Position numbers and translations under genes: made by a program. From a virus, in IMG/VR virus record IMGVR_UViG_3300025294_000013, positions 1-40,938 of that record: DNA of 40,938 nt. One strand, given 5' to 3'. The notes under the pieces are model-generated. The model was not told the DNA's origin. It saw only the letters and a list, made by a program, of their open reading frames with translations, and ran no database searches. Shown in pieces: positions 1-7,056 of this stretch. Each line of letters starts with the position of its first letter. Within the stretch, counting starts at the first letter, position 1.

Positions 1-91
1 GCTCGAGAACCACCAGAACGAAGACGGCTCGATCAACGTGCCCACGGCGCTGCGTCCGTACCTCGGCGGGCTCGAAGTTTTGAAGGCTTGA
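1..91 (+). CDS. serS: Seryl-tRNA synthetase, C-terminal end (partial)
   Basis: The reading frame from base 2 encodes 29 residues with the typical SerRS C-terminal pattern EN-Q-DGSI-VP-ALRPY-GG, ending in TGA at 89-91. The gene starts outside the window. SerRS charges tRNA-Ser, and the tRNA-Ser(CGA) gene follows 58 bases downstream, so synthetase and substrate are neighbours on the same strand. This is host chromosome. The identification rests on a short stretch but the pattern is distinctive. Confidence 0.85.
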   Translation, partial: LENHQNEDGSINVPTALRPYLGGLEVLKA

Positions 92-97
92 TGGCGA

Positions 98-119
98 GGG
101 CTTCAAAAGCCCCGTTTTT
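98..119 (+). terminator. Rho-independent terminator of serS
   Basis: The stem GGGCTT / AAGCCC with a 3-base loop is followed by CG and five T residues. It lies 6 bases after the serS stop and before the tRNA promoter. Confidence 0.8.
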
Positions 120-122
120 GTC

Positions 123-131
123 TGCTAGAAT
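123..131 (+). promoter_or_regulatory. Extended -10 promoter of the tRNA-Ser gene
   Basis: TGCTAGAAT is an extended -10 element (TG-N followed by TAGAAT) placed 18 bases before the mature tRNA 5' end. No good -35 box is seen at the usual distance, which fits an extended -10 promoter. Confidence 0.55.
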
Positions 132-149
132 CGCAGGCTCGACAGCACC

Positions 150-239
150 GGAGAGGTGGCAGAGTGGTCGAATGTACCTGACTCGAAATCAGGCGTACTA
201 GCGATAGTACCGAGGGTTCGAATCCCTCCCTCTCCTCCA
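150..239 (+). tRNA. serU: tRNA-Ser(CGA)
   Basis: This is a complete 90-base class II tRNA. The acceptor stem GGAGAGG (150-156) pairs with CCTCTCC (229-235), and the discriminator T and encoded CCA follow. The anticodon stem CCTGA/TCAGG flanks the loop at 182-188 with anticodon CGA (184-186). The long variable arm has a GTACTA/TAGTAC stem, and the T arm is GAGGG-TTCGAAT-CCCTC. It reads UCG codons. The part from the anticodon stem onward is repeated at attR, so after integration the functional 3' half was probably supplied by the phage. The gene symbol is by analogy with the CGA isoacceptor. Confidence 0.97.
180..239 (+). repeat. attL (tRNA 3' portion, direct repeat copy 1)
   Basis: Bases 180-232 are identical to 40486-40538 (53 bp). 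With a one-base gap the match continues to the CCA end at 239. The repeat starts inside the anticodon stem, the usual crossover zone for tyrosine integrases that use tRNA genes. Confidence 0.95.
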
Positions 240-248
240 GTACATATA

Positions 249-281
249 GGCTTGATGCTATGAAATAGGTAGCGTCAAGCC
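249..281. promoter_or_regulatory. 12-bp hairpin between attL and the int stop
   Basis: GGCTTGATGCTA (249-260) and TAGCGTCAAGCC (270-281) form a 12-bp stem with one T-G wobble and a 9-base loop. The right arm contains the integrase stop codon. Neither strand has a T tract after it, so it is not a classic terminator. It may end or protect the int mRNA, or be a recombinase arm site. Confidence 0.6.
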
Positions 282-1288
282 ACCCGCCGCAGCTTCGTGG
301 TGGGGGAAATCTGACCTACCTTGAAGATCGCCTCGGCTTGCCGATCGGTTGATAGGTGCGCGTATCGCGCCGTGCTGCGCGGATCCTTGTGCCCCAGTAC
401 CGCGCCCACCGTGTAGAGGTCGACGCCCGCATTCACCATCTCCGAGGCCGTGCTGTGCCTGATGTCGTGGAAGTGCAGCCATGGCATGCCCACGACCACG
501 CATGCGGCCTTCACATTCTTCTGCACCGTGATCTTGGCAACCTTCCTCAGTCTGCGCGCGCACACCGCGACGCGCGGGTGAATCGGCACGATCCTGGGAT
601 CTCCGTTCTTCGTCTTGCCGAGGTGCCAGCGGTCGCCCTGGGGGATGGCCCGCAGGATCTCAGCCAGGCGCATGCCGCTGTAGAACCCGATGCGCAGCGC
701 CATGCGAGCGTTGGCGTTCTTAGTGGCCCGAGCGATGCGCAGCATCTCGGCGCGGTCGATGTAGAACTGGCGCTCGTTCTTCACTTCGGGCACCGTGACC
801 TTGGCGGCCGGGTCGGTCTCGCCGAACCCGTGATGCTTCCACGCCCAGCGGCACGCGGCCGTGAGGTATCGGATGCGTAGCCGTACCGTGGCGTCGGAGA
901 GGGGCCGCGGCTTGTCGCCCTCCTTCTTCGGCACGGACATCGACTTGAGACGCAGCGCCTTGCACACGTCGGGCAGCGCACTCATCGGGCGGCCGGCGTA
1001 AAAGTGCGCGATCAGGGCGAGCTCGCGTGCGACATTCATGCCGGTGGTGAGCTTCGGGATGCGCTCCTTCAGGTAGTAGGTGACAGCCTCTTCGATGAGG
1101 TGATGTCCACCACCGACGCCGTTTGCTTGCGCGTAGAGCTTCGCGCTGGTCTTGCGGTCGTACTCGTCAGCTTGGGCTTGAGTCCAAGTGCGCGGAAGGC
1201 GCTTTCGAGCGCGGACCCTGGATCCGTCGATCCAGCGGTCAAACTCAAAGACGAACTGACCGCGCGCTTTATCCCTTGTGATCGGCAT
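275..1288 (-). CDS. int: Tyrosine-type phage integrase
   Basis: This 337-residue site-specific recombinase catalyses integration and excision at tRNA-Ser. The catalytic set is visible in order: Arg in SGMRLAEIL (about residue 203), Lys in GKTKNGD, the His-x-x-Arg box in HDIRHSTASE, His in LGHKD and the nucleophile Tyr in STARYAHL. An N-terminal arm-binding/core-binding region precedes the catalytic domain. The gene lies directly beside attL and is the last gene of the leftward operon, so expression should come from pL. Its start overlaps the upstream HTH gene (1069-1434) by 220 bases. The start at 1288 gives a natural N-terminus beginning MPITRDKARGQF, but a later start cannot be excluded. 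Confidence 0.97.
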   Translation of the reverse strand: MPITRDKARGQFVFEFDRWIDGSRVRARKRLPRTWTQAQADEYDRKTSAKLYAQANGVGGGHHLIEEAVTYYLKERIPKLTTGMNVARELALIAHFYAGRPMSALPDVCKALRLKSMSVPKKEGDKPRPLSDATVRLRIRYLTAACRWAWKHHGFGETDPAAKVTVPEVKNERQFYIDRAEMLRIARATKNANARMALRIGFYSGMRLAEILRAIPQGDRWHLGKTKNGDPRIVPIHPRVAVCARRLRKVAKITVQKNVKAACVVVGMPWLHFHDIRHSTASEMVNAGVDLYTVGAVLGHKDPRSTARYAHLSTDRQAEAIFKVGQISPTTKLRRVA

Positions 1289-1434
1289 GATGTCTTGTAT
1301 TCCGTGATGTCTTGGGGTTCGAAGCGCAGGGAGCGGCCGAACCGATAGCCAGGCAGGGTGCCAGAGGCGGCCAGATCATAGACCTGGCGTGCGGAGACTC
1401 CGAGTTGTGCCGCTACTTCAGTGGCTGTGAGCAT
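1069..1434 (-). CDS. Excisionase-like helix-turn-helix protein
   Basis: A 121-residue protein. Residues 1-50 (MLTATEVAAQLGVSARQVYD and onward) match the MerR-like helix_turn_helix_17/excisionase fold: a short HTH, a basic turn GYRFGRSLRF, and a helix QDITEYK. The C-terminal 70 residues are Ser/Thr/Lys-rich, low in complexity, and overlap the start of int in another frame. Xis proteins bend DNA at att sites and decide the direction of Int, and the position immediately upstream of int fits that role. The C-terminal half may be poorly constrained because int fixes the other frame. Confidence 0.75.
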   Translation of the reverse strand: MLTATEVAAQLGVSARQVYDLAASGTLPGYRFGRSLRFEPQDITEYKTSCRSQGIKRAVSSSLSLTAGSTDPGSALESAFRALGLKPKLTSTTARPARSSTRKQTASVVDITSSKRLSPTT

Positions 1435-1439
1435 GGCTT

Positions 1440-1688
1440 CTACTTCAGTGAGTTGAGCCAATCTTCGATGTCCCCAGCGCGCCACCGGACGCAGCGCGAG
1501 GACAAACGGATCGGCCGCGGGAAGGTTCCAGCGTCCATGCGCAAATAGATTGCCGATCGCTTTAGACCCACAAGTGCTGAAACGGTCTCGAAGCGAAGCA
1601 GTGCCGCAGGATTGTTTGCGGCTTCGAGGGGCTGTTTTTTCTTTGTCGTCATCTTCAATGCTCCATTGTTTACAGCGTCTTCGCTCAT
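1440..1688 (-). CDS. AlpA-like transcriptional regulator
   Basis: An 82-residue protein. After a short Lys-rich N-terminus, residues 30-80 carry the AlpA/MerR-type HTH: LRFETVSALVGLKRSAIYLR, then G-FPRPIRLSSR, W-A-DIEDWL. AlpA family proteins regulate or help excise integrated elements. The start at 1688 is chosen because ATG overlaps the upstream stop (ATGA) and GGGGGAGAAG precedes it. Together with the next gene it gives two DNA-binding proteins of the excisionase fold just before int; either could be the directionality factor. Confidence 0.8.
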   Translation of the reverse strand: MSEDAVNNGALKMTTKKKQPLEAANNPAALLRFETVSALVGLKRSAIYLRMDAGTFPRPIRLSSRCVRWRAGDIEDWLNSLK

Positions 1689-2182
1689 AGCTTCTCCCCC
1701 CGAACAGCAGCGGCACCAAGCCACTCCAGCAACTTGAGATAGTCCGCGGTGCTTACGAGCGGGCCTGTGTGCTTGCCCTGCAGCATCCAGTTGACTGAGT
1801 TCTGCAGTCGATTCGCAATGCCGTCGCGGTCCTCCAACTCCTTCGCCGCCCGCTCAGTAGCGGCGTCCCATGCTTCCCGAGCGATGTCGGATAAGCGCAG
1901 TACCGTCTCAGGCGATGAGGACGCTGGGCCGTATTTGGGGATCACGTCGCACAGAGGGTGGCCGCGTTCCTTTGCCCAATGCTCGAAAGATACAGCGCCA
2001 TGCGTTGCCACGGAAGCACGTCCTGCCTCGAACATCTTGCGCATCTGTTCGGCGGTAAAGAAGTCGCCCCTGACGAACAGGCGTCGGTCAGTTGGCGTGA
2101 TCTCTCCGAATGCGTCGATGCGGATGTCCGGCTCCGGCATCATCTCCTCAAACGCTCGCTGTGCATCTGGGTGGGCGGTCAT
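1685..2182 (-). CDS. Conserved phage early protein of unknown function
   Basis: A 165-residue soluble protein, start fixed by the ATGA overlap with the upstream gene. Middle residues include SFEHWAKERGHPLCD and a segment LSDIAREAWDAATERAAKEL. The 'AREAWDAAVA' pattern recurs in short early proteins of many phages of Proteobacteria. The C-terminus is a helical segment SVNWMLQGKHTGPLVSTADY followed by LKLLEWLG. No enzyme motif or membrane segment is visible. It belongs to the leftward operon. Confidence 0.75.
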   Translation of the reverse strand: MTAHPDAQRAFEEMMPEPDIRIDAFGEITPTDRRLFVRGDFFTAEQMRKMFEAGRASVATHGAVSFEHWAKERGHPLCDVIPKYGPASSSPETVLRLSDIAREAWDAATERAAKELEDRDGIANRLQNSVNWMLQGKHTGPLVSTADYLKLLEWLGAAAVRGEKL

Positions 2183-2436
2183 TGCAGCTTCTCCTTCTTG
2201 AAGGTGCCGAAGTTCTGCTGAGCGATGAATGCGGCAGTGCCGTAGAGCCGGTCGAACGCCTCGTCTTGGCCCACTGTTGCGACCATCATCACGCCGGCCA
2301 CGCTGCAGGCCTTCATGAGAACGTTGGCTATGTCCTGCTCGCTTTGGCAATGGCAGTCATTCACGAACTGCTGCAACACCTTGCGCGCGAGAGTTTCGGC
2401 CTCTGCCTGAGAGATCATCTTCTTGTCGGTGGTCAT
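2179..2436 (-). CDS. Small hypothetical early protein
   Basis: An 85-residue, mostly helical protein starting MTTDKKMISQAEAETLARKV. The start at 2436 is supported by a TGATG overlap with the preceding stop; a longer form starting 42 bases upstream would overlap the neighbour more deeply. It contains the short Cys pair CHCQSEQD. No family is recognised. Confidence 0.7.
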   Translation of the reverse strand: MTTDKKMISQAEAETLARKVLQQFVNDCHCQSEQDIANVLMKACSVAGVMMVATVGQDEAFDRLYGTAAFIAQQNFGTFKKEKLQ

Positions 2437-2633
2437 CAGTAGGCCTTCGGTTGAATCGGGCAGCGGCTTTGCGAGCATGCATAGCCCTCGATGTGATAGA
2501 CATCACGCCCACACAAGCCGCATACCGCGATGATCGGATTTGCCTCTGGCGTCCAGTTAGGAGGCGCTCTCCTCGGGGCAACGAATGGCACGCCCAGACG
2601 GCGGGCGCGTTGCTCAGGCGTTTCACTGCTCAC
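2436..2633 (-). CDS. Small zinc-binding-like early protein
   Basis: A 65-residue protein. The GTG start at 2633 forms a GTGA overlap with the upstream stop. The N-terminus is basic (SSETPEQRARRLGVPF), followed by a proline-rich stretch and a C-terminal Cys cluster CGLCGRDVYHIEGYACSQSR with a further Cys, suggesting one small zinc knuckle. Function unknown. It is probably co-translated with its neighbours. Confidence 0.7.
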   Translation of the reverse strand: MSSETPEQRARRLGVPFVAPRRAPPNWTPEANPIIAVCGLCGRDVYHIEGYACSQSRCPIQPKAY

Positions 2634-3208
2634 TTCTCTCTCCTCTGTGCATCGATGGCTGCGGCAGCGACAGGCGGGCTCTGGATGTTGACCCATCGGT
2701 CGATGGCTTCGCTGGCGTATTGGGCAATTGGCTTACCGCGCTCATACAACGAGACGGCGGCAGGGTAGACGCCGATCTCCTTGGCGACTTGGGCTTGCGT
2801 CATGCCGAATGCGGTGCGCAGCGTCTTGAGGTTCACCTCACCCGCGTGCTCGGTCTGCATATGCCGCAGGAGGTTCTGGAATGTGCGATTGCAGCATGGG
2901 CACACGCCGTTCATGACGCGGGTGCGCATCTTGGTGTGTGCCCTGGCGATCTGGTCGCGCTCCTGCACGAGCTTCTGCATGCGCGCCGCTTCGGCTTCGC
3001 GCAACTCGCGCTGGCGATTGAGTTCTTGGCGCAGCCGCGTTTCTTCGTCGTTGCCTGCCCTGAAGGACTGCGGATGTCCTGAGGGGCAATAGAACGTCTT
3101 GCAATCATTGCGGCGGTCCTTCTCGAAGCGCGCGGTCACCGCAAAGGCCATGTGGCATGTGCAGCACTGCATCGTGCTGAACTCGATGGAATCGACGTAG
3201 ACGCTCAC
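2630..3208 (-). CDS. Zinc-finger / coiled-coil / XRE-type HTH protein
   Basis: A 192-residue protein built from four parts: an N-terminal Cys cluster (CCTCHMAF, then FYCPSGH); a charged coiled coil (RLRQELNRQRELREAEAARM); a C2H2-like finger (CPCCNRTFQNLLRHMQTEH, about residues 103-121); and an XRE-type helix-turn-helix (LKTLRTAFGMTQAQVAKEIG ending SLYERGKPI). The start is GTG with a GTGA overlap. It is probably a DNA-binding regulator. The joining of a C2H2-like finger to an XRE domain is unusual but known in scattered phage proteins. Confidence 0.82.
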   Translation of the reverse strand: MSVYVDSIEFSTMQCCTCHMAFAVTARFEKDRRNDCKTFYCPSGHPQSFRAGNDEETRLRQELNRQRELREAEAARMQKLVQERDQIARAHTKMRTRVMNGVCPCCNRTFQNLLRHMQTEHAGEVNLKTLRTAFGMTQAQVAKEIGVYPAAVSLYERGKPIAQYASEAIDRWVNIQSPPVAAAAIDAQRREK

Positions 3209-3666
3209 CTTGCACCATCCTTTCCATCTGCAGCTAGGGCGGCGTCGATGCCGGCAGAGAAGTCGAGGTCAACCCCAGAGAGATCGCAGAGCAATTCGAC
3301 GATGCGCTCGGCGTTCTCGCTGCTGAGCGTTGAAGTGCCGTCGCCCCGCGTGGAGATGTAGAGGGCTGCTGTGAACAGGTCGATGCACTGCTCTTCGGTG
3401 AATTCCCTCTGCCGCGCATCCTCGCGCAGTCTCTCTACCTCTGCCCGCATTTCGGCGAGCTGGGATTCGGCGTCGGAGAGGCGCACCATAGGCATGCTGA
3501 TGCAGTCAGCGTCACTACCATCGGGATCGCTTGGATAGACCGGGTCTTGGCAAACGCAGTCGTCGCCGTCCCAGACTGGCATCTCATCTTTCGTCGCGCG
3601 CAGGTACGCGATCACAGGCATCTCAGCCTTCTCTGCTGCCTGCGCAAGGGTGGGGGTGTCAGACAT
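3205..3666 (-). CDS. Hypothetical early protein with coiled coil
   Basis: A 153-residue acidic protein. A strong ribosome site (AGGAGAGGAA) precedes the ATG at 3666. The N-terminus is TPTLAQAAEKAEMPVIAYLR, then an acidic Cys-containing loop (DDCVCQDPV), a coiled coil (LAEMRAEVERLREDARQRE), and a helical C-terminus. No catalytic motif is seen. It ends in a GTGA overlap with the zinc-finger/XRE gene, so the two are likely co-translated. Confidence 0.72.
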   Translation of the reverse strand: MSDTPTLAQAAEKAEMPVIAYLRATKDEMPVWDGDDCVCQDPVYPSDPDGSDADCISMPMVRLSDAESQLAEMRAEVERLREDARQREFTEEQCIDLFTAALYISTRGDGTSTLSSENAERIVELLCDLSGVDLDFSAGIDAALAADGKDGAR

Positions 3667-4000
3667 TGGATTCCTCTCCTGCACCCATGAAAGGCACATT
3701 CGGAAACGCCTGGCGGAGTGCCTTGCGCCACCAAAATCGGCCGCGTTCTCCTGGAGGTTGCTCGCCGAACCCGAAGCCGCCCAGTTCGCCAGTGCCGACG
3801 AGAAACTGCAGAATTTCGATCTGGGCTGCCGTTAGCGGTGCGCATGCCTCTTTTGGCGCCGCTGCAAGCATGTCGGTGAAAACGAGCGCGATCACGTCAT
3901 CCCATGGGGCCATATAGCGCTTCTCATCGAACATGCGCTTCATGCCGGCCGAGATCATCTCCTTCGTCGGCCATTCGTTCGGATTGGTCTTGTCGATCAC
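3659..4000 (-). CDS. Hypothetical early protein
   Basis: A 113-residue protein with GTG start at 4000 in a GTGA overlap. The first half has the pattern EMISAGMKRMFDEKRYMAPW then DDVIALVFTDMLAAAP, related to the 'MI-AG--AM--....W..v..v..AMLAAAP' pattern of mosaic early phage proteins. The second half has TAAQIEILQFLVGTGELGGF and GRFWWRKALRQAFP. No function can be assigned. Confidence 0.72.
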   Translation of the reverse strand: MIDKTNPNEWPTKEMISAGMKRMFDEKRYMAPWDDVIALVFTDMLAAAPKEACAPLTAAQIEILQFLVGTGELGGFGFGEQPPGERGRFWWRKALRQAFPNVPFMGAGEESNV

Positions 4001-4644
4001 TTGGCCTCCCCCGTCTTCGGCTGAGCGCTCGCGAGAGCGGCGAGGTCCTCGTCCTTCTTCGCCATCGCATACACCTTGTCGAGCGTGCTGGCGCTGAAGT
4101 TCACCGGGCCGACCGGCGGGAAGATGAGCCAGCGGCCGGGCGCCCACAGCCGTGCATAGCGACGCAGCGCGACGCCAGCATTCATGCGGTCCTGCTGCTC
4201 TGGCGTCATCTTGTGGTGATCCATGCCAGCCCAGCGCCACAGCTCCTCGTGGTCGATGCGGTCGGCCAGCTCCATCAGCTTCTGCTGCTTCTCGCTCGGA
4301 GACTCCCCCTGCTGCACTGCTGCCGAGGGAGCTGCTGCGATGACGAAGCGATTCGCCCAGAAAGCGCCATCGCGCCATAGTTGCCAGGGCGTCTGGTTCT
4401 TTGCCCCGTACACATTCCAGTCGTACTCCCGGAACCCCTCGCGCATCTGCTCTTCGTTCGGGAGCAACGCTGCCGCCTCTTGTGCCGATGCCGGGGCGGC
4501 GAGAGCCGATTCGATCTTCGAAATGGCGCGCAATGCATCACTGCGTGCGAACGATGCCGGGTAGCCGCGAAGGACCGAGCGGACCAGAGCCAGTTCATCA
4601 GATGCTCCCCCTTGGGAGCGGGTGTTGGTGGGGGTGGTGGTCAT
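3997..4644 (-). CDS. Mosaic early phage protein
   Basis: A 215-residue protein with ATGA overlap at its start. Two modules are visible: residues about 60-110 (NEEQMREGFREYDWNVYGAK ending FVIAAAP) resemble the short repeated module that ends in '-AAAP' in many phage early proteins, and residues 120-190 (KLMELADRIDHEELWRWAG ... RYARLWAPG) form a second helical block. No catalytic residues or membrane segments. It shares module style with the genes at 3659-4000 and 4936-6132. Confidence 0.7.
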   Translation of the reverse strand: MTTTPTNTRSQGGASDELALVRSVLRGYPASFARSDALRAISKIESALAAPASAQEAAALLPNEEQMREGFREYDWNVYGAKNQTPWQLWRDGAFWANRFVIAAAPSAAVQQGESPSEKQQKLMELADRIDHEELWRWAGMDHHKMTPEQQDRMNAGVALRRYARLWAPGRWLIFPPVGPVNFSASTLDKVYAMAKKDEDLAALASAQPKTGEAK

Positions 4645-4943
4645 GGTTGGTCCTTGGAGATTTGCTCGACCTCTTTCAGGCACTTATCACATGGCGTGCA
4701 GCCAGGGCTTTCGAACACGGTGTAGACGAGCCAGCCCGTGCGGTCGATCATCTTCCGTGTGCCTTTGCTGCTACCGGGCTCCGCGCCGCAGAGCGCTTTG
4801 GCTTCGCCATTTCGCTTCAGGTGGCTGCGGTAAGGGTTGCCTTTGATCCGCGCGCCAAAGAGGCCTAGCGACTTGAGATGGGCCACGTCACCATCACTGA
4901 GCGACGGCTCCCAGGTGTTGCGATAGGTGTACATCTCAGCCAT
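4641..4943 (-). CDS. Small Cys-containing early protein
   Basis: A 100-residue protein that ends in an ATGA overlap with the next gene. It contains LKSLGLFGARIKGNPYRSHL, a basic region, and a C-terminal CTPCDKC motif that may bind zinc. The start at 4943 follows GGGAGGGTGGCA; an internal ATG nine bases later is possible. Function unknown. Confidence 0.7.
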   Translation of the reverse strand: MAEMYTYRNTWEPSLSDGDVAHLKSLGLFGARIKGNPYRSHLKRNGEAKALCGAEPGSSKGTRKMIDRTGWLVYTVFESPGCTPCDKCLKEVEQISKDQP

Positions 4944-6132
4944 TGCCACCCTCCCCACCCGCCTGTACTGCTTGCGGAGCGACAGCGAGCATTGCATCCC
5001 ACTCGCCCTTGATCACAGGGGTGCGCGCCTCGGTCTCATCCTTCCCGGCACGGATCTGTTGGAGCGCCTCCTTCAAGCGCTCTCGCTTCACCTGCATGGC
5101 GGCTTCGATCATTGCCGGCGTCAGCTCCTTCGGAACCCACTGCCATGCGGATTCGGCGGGGAGCCTGGACGCAGCCTGCTTGAAGATGACGAGGCAGTCA
5201 CCCCAGCCGCGCGTGTAGTCGCTGACCGCGCCGGACTTCTCGTCGCCGTAGCTCATGGCAGAGTGCGAGGCTTCGGCGCGGCGGACACTCTCTCGAATGA
5301 TGCTGACCCACTGCCACCCGCTTTCGGCTGGGGCGCTGGAGGGCGAGGAGGCGAGGAGCTCATCGATCTTCGCGAGCAGGGCGTTCGCTCCATTGGGGTC
5401 TTGTTTGACGCCACTAGAGTCCGTCCAACGCGTGTTCTTGAGCGTGTACTCGTGGACGAAGAAGCGTGCGTGATTCAGCAATGCCATCACCGGCTGCGCT
5501 ACCTCTGCGGCTGGAGTGCCAGGAGGGAAGCGGTGCAGCTTCAGAACCTCGTTGGCGATGATGTTGAGCGTGGCTGCGAATGATCCGCCCGGGCGTTGCG
5601 CAGCGAATTGCCTGAGCGTCAGATTGATATTTGCCCGCACATCGCCACCGTAGGTTTTCGTGGCAAGGTCGAAGTAGCGGCGCTCCTGCTCGTCTTCCGG
5701 AATAGGTAAATATCCAGCCGGCGGGCCTTCGCACTGCTGTGCCGCTACCTCTGCGGCTGGGGCGCTGGGAACGGAGGGGGCGGTGTAGAGCGCGAGGCTG
5801 AATACATCGTCTCGATGGCTTTGCACCCGGGCCGACCATTCTTGCTCGGCACCCTCGTCATTCGGCAGCAGGATCACAGGATTCGCATAGGCCACCGCCA
5901 CCGCTCCAGGATCTGCGGGCGTGGCATCGGGCACGGCCTCTTCATCGGTCACACCAAGGTAGGTGCAACCTTCTTCCGGTAGGTCGGTGTAGTGGGCATA
6001 GAGGCCCTTGCCGGAGTGGCCAGTCGTGACCTGCAGTGTGATCTCGGAGGGCTCGCCGCCGAACATCGCCAGCAGGTCGGTTGCCTGCTTGAAGTCGATG
6101 CGCACTGCTGCGCTCTTGTCGGTAGAGGTCAT
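4936..6132 (-). CDS. Large mosaic early protein with repeated linkers
   Basis: A 398-residue protein, start fixed by ATGA overlap. It is a string of short modules joined by Ala/Pro-rich linkers that recur: APAAEVAAQ and TPAAEVAQ, and AESGWQWV and AESAWQWVPKELTP. Modules include a region SEITLQVTTGHSGKGLYAHY, a 'ERRYFDLATKTYG' module, a 'LLNHARFFVHEYTLK' module, and a terminal ELTPAMIEAAMQ ... EWDAMLAVAP module. Such bead-like early proteins are common in phages and are thought to be reshuffled by recombination. No function is known. Confidence 0.72.
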   Translation of the reverse strand: MTSTDKSAAVRIDFKQATDLLAMFGGEPSEITLQVTTGHSGKGLYAHYTDLPEEGCTYLGVTDEEAVPDATPADPGAVAVAYANPVILLPNDEGAEQEWSARVQSHRDDVFSLALYTAPSVPSAPAAEVAAQQCEGPPAGYLPIPEDEQERRYFDLATKTYGGDVRANINLTLRQFAAQRPGGSFAATLNIIANEVLKLHRFPPGTPAAEVAQPVMALLNHARFFVHEYTLKNTRWTDSSGVKQDPNGANALLAKIDELLASSPSSAPAESGWQWVSIIRESVRRAEASHSAMSYGDEKSGAVSDYTRGWGDCLVIFKQAASRLPAESAWQWVPKELTPAMIEAAMQVKRERLKEALQQIRAGKDETEARTPVIKGEWDAMLAVAPQAVQAGGEGGNG

Positions 6133-6494
6133 GCTTGGACTCCGGTGGCTTTGGCGATGACGGCGCGAGCTGCATCCCATTCCTTGCCGATGGGCATGAT
6201 TCGCCCTCGGCTTTCGAGTGCCATCAAGCCTTCAAGCGCCTCCAGCAGTTCGGGCGCGGCGGCGATCAGTGGCCTATTGCAAGCAGCGACCGATTCCGCG
6301 ATGAGATGGCCGCCGTAGTACTGCACGCAGTCGCAGCCATGGGGACCATGCTCGATTGCGGTGTCGCTCACGATTGCGCCGCAGGTCAGTGCGTCGCGCC
6401 ACGGCCCAGGCGTGTGCTTTCCCGTCGCCTTCGCCTGGCTCGTATCAACCAGCATGCAGTCTTCTCCTGCGGGGATTTGGGGAGTGGGGGTCAT
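6129..6494 (-). CDS. HTPGPW / LIAAAPELL family phage protein, copy 1
   Basis: A 121-residue protein of a widespread but uncharacterised phage family defined by HTPGPW near the start of the domain, N-LIAAAPELLEAL in the middle, and ARAVIAKATG at the end. A second, diverged member lies at 9999-10391 in the same operon. Translation starts after an unusual run of nine C residues between the Shine-Dalgarno sequence and ATG. Confidence 0.82.
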   Translation of the reverse strand: MTPTPQIPAGEDCMLVDTSQAKATGKHTPGPWRDALTCGAIVSDTAIEHGPHGCDCVQYYGGHLIAESVAACNRPLIAAAPELLEALEGLMALESRGRIMPIGKEWDAARAVIAKATGVQA

Positions 6495-6509
6495 GGGGGG
6501 GGGCTCCTC
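6495..6509 (-). promoter_or_regulatory. Ribosome binding site with a C9 homopolymer spacer
   Basis: On the coding strand GAGGAG (6509-6504) is followed by exactly nine C residues and then ATG at 6494. A homopolymer is the whole spacer, so slippage would change spacing without changing the protein. Confidence 0.6.
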
Positions 6510-6525
6510 GCTCGCGTGACTGGCA

Positions 6526-7056
6526 TCAGCCTTCGATCGGCTGCTGGTCGACCGTGGGCAGCGCGAGCAGCAGCTGCACGTCGCGCGACTTGAACGTGGC
6601 CAGCTTGCCGAACTCAGCCTCGCTCACGTCGTTGATCTCGCAGGCCCACGTCCAGGTCGTAGTGCCGCCTTCCTTCGGCGTGATGTGCAGGCTGTCGACC
6701 TTCACGTCTTCGAGCACGATGTCGCTCTTGCCACCGAGGCCGAAGTCGAACGTGAGCTCGCAGCCGGTCTGCTCGCCGGACCATGCGAACTTGCCGATGC
6801 GCTGGCCGATCTTCGTGAGGTTCGGGCGGTCGGTGATCGGCTCCACGCCGTCGAGGCCTTGTTGCTCCTGCTCGCCGGCGGCCTTCGTGTACAGCATGCC
6901 CAGCAGGAAGCCATCGAGCATCGACAGCGCGCCGTTGGGCATCTCCGCGGAGAACACGAGCTTTACGCCCGGGTTGCTGTCCGGCGGCCGGTTCTTCTGC
7001 GACAGGACGTCGATGTCGGTGAGCTTCGCTTTGGTCGAGGACTCGATATAGAACAT
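6526..7056 (-). CDS. Conserved protein of the phage recombination neighbourhood
   Basis: A 176-residue protein with a good ribosome site (AGGAGCCTGACCC before ATG). It has the N-terminal pattern SSTKAKLTDIDVLSQKNR, then LVFSAEMPNGALSMLDGFL and a C-terminal beta-rich half (SLHITPKEGGTTTWTWACEI). From memory, related proteins of unknown function sit beside RecE/Cas4-like and RecT/Erf-like genes in phages of Proteobacteria. It follows the recE-like pair after a 124-base gap (7057-7180) that holds an inverted CTGGTCGG/CCGACCAG pair with a wide loop and an AT-rich leader with two GGAATAAA units on the plus strand. It may act in DNA recombination; that is inference from position. Confidence 0.75.
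   Translation of the reverse strand: MFYIESSTKAKLTDIDVLSQKNRPPDSNPGVKLVFSAEMPNGALSMLDGFLLGMLYTKAAGEQEQQGLDGVEPITDRPNLTKIGQRIGKFAWSGEQTGCELTFDFGLGGKSDIVLEDVKVDSLHITPKEGGTTTWTWACEINDVSEAEFGKLATFKSRDVQLLLALPTVDQQPIEG

Noticed and set aside
4927-5583. Long plus-strand reading frames within the early leftward region
   Set aside because: They run antisense to well-supported, overlapped minus-strand genes, are rich in Arg/Leu/Ala as expected for GC-rich shadow frames, and lack ribosome sites or family patterns.
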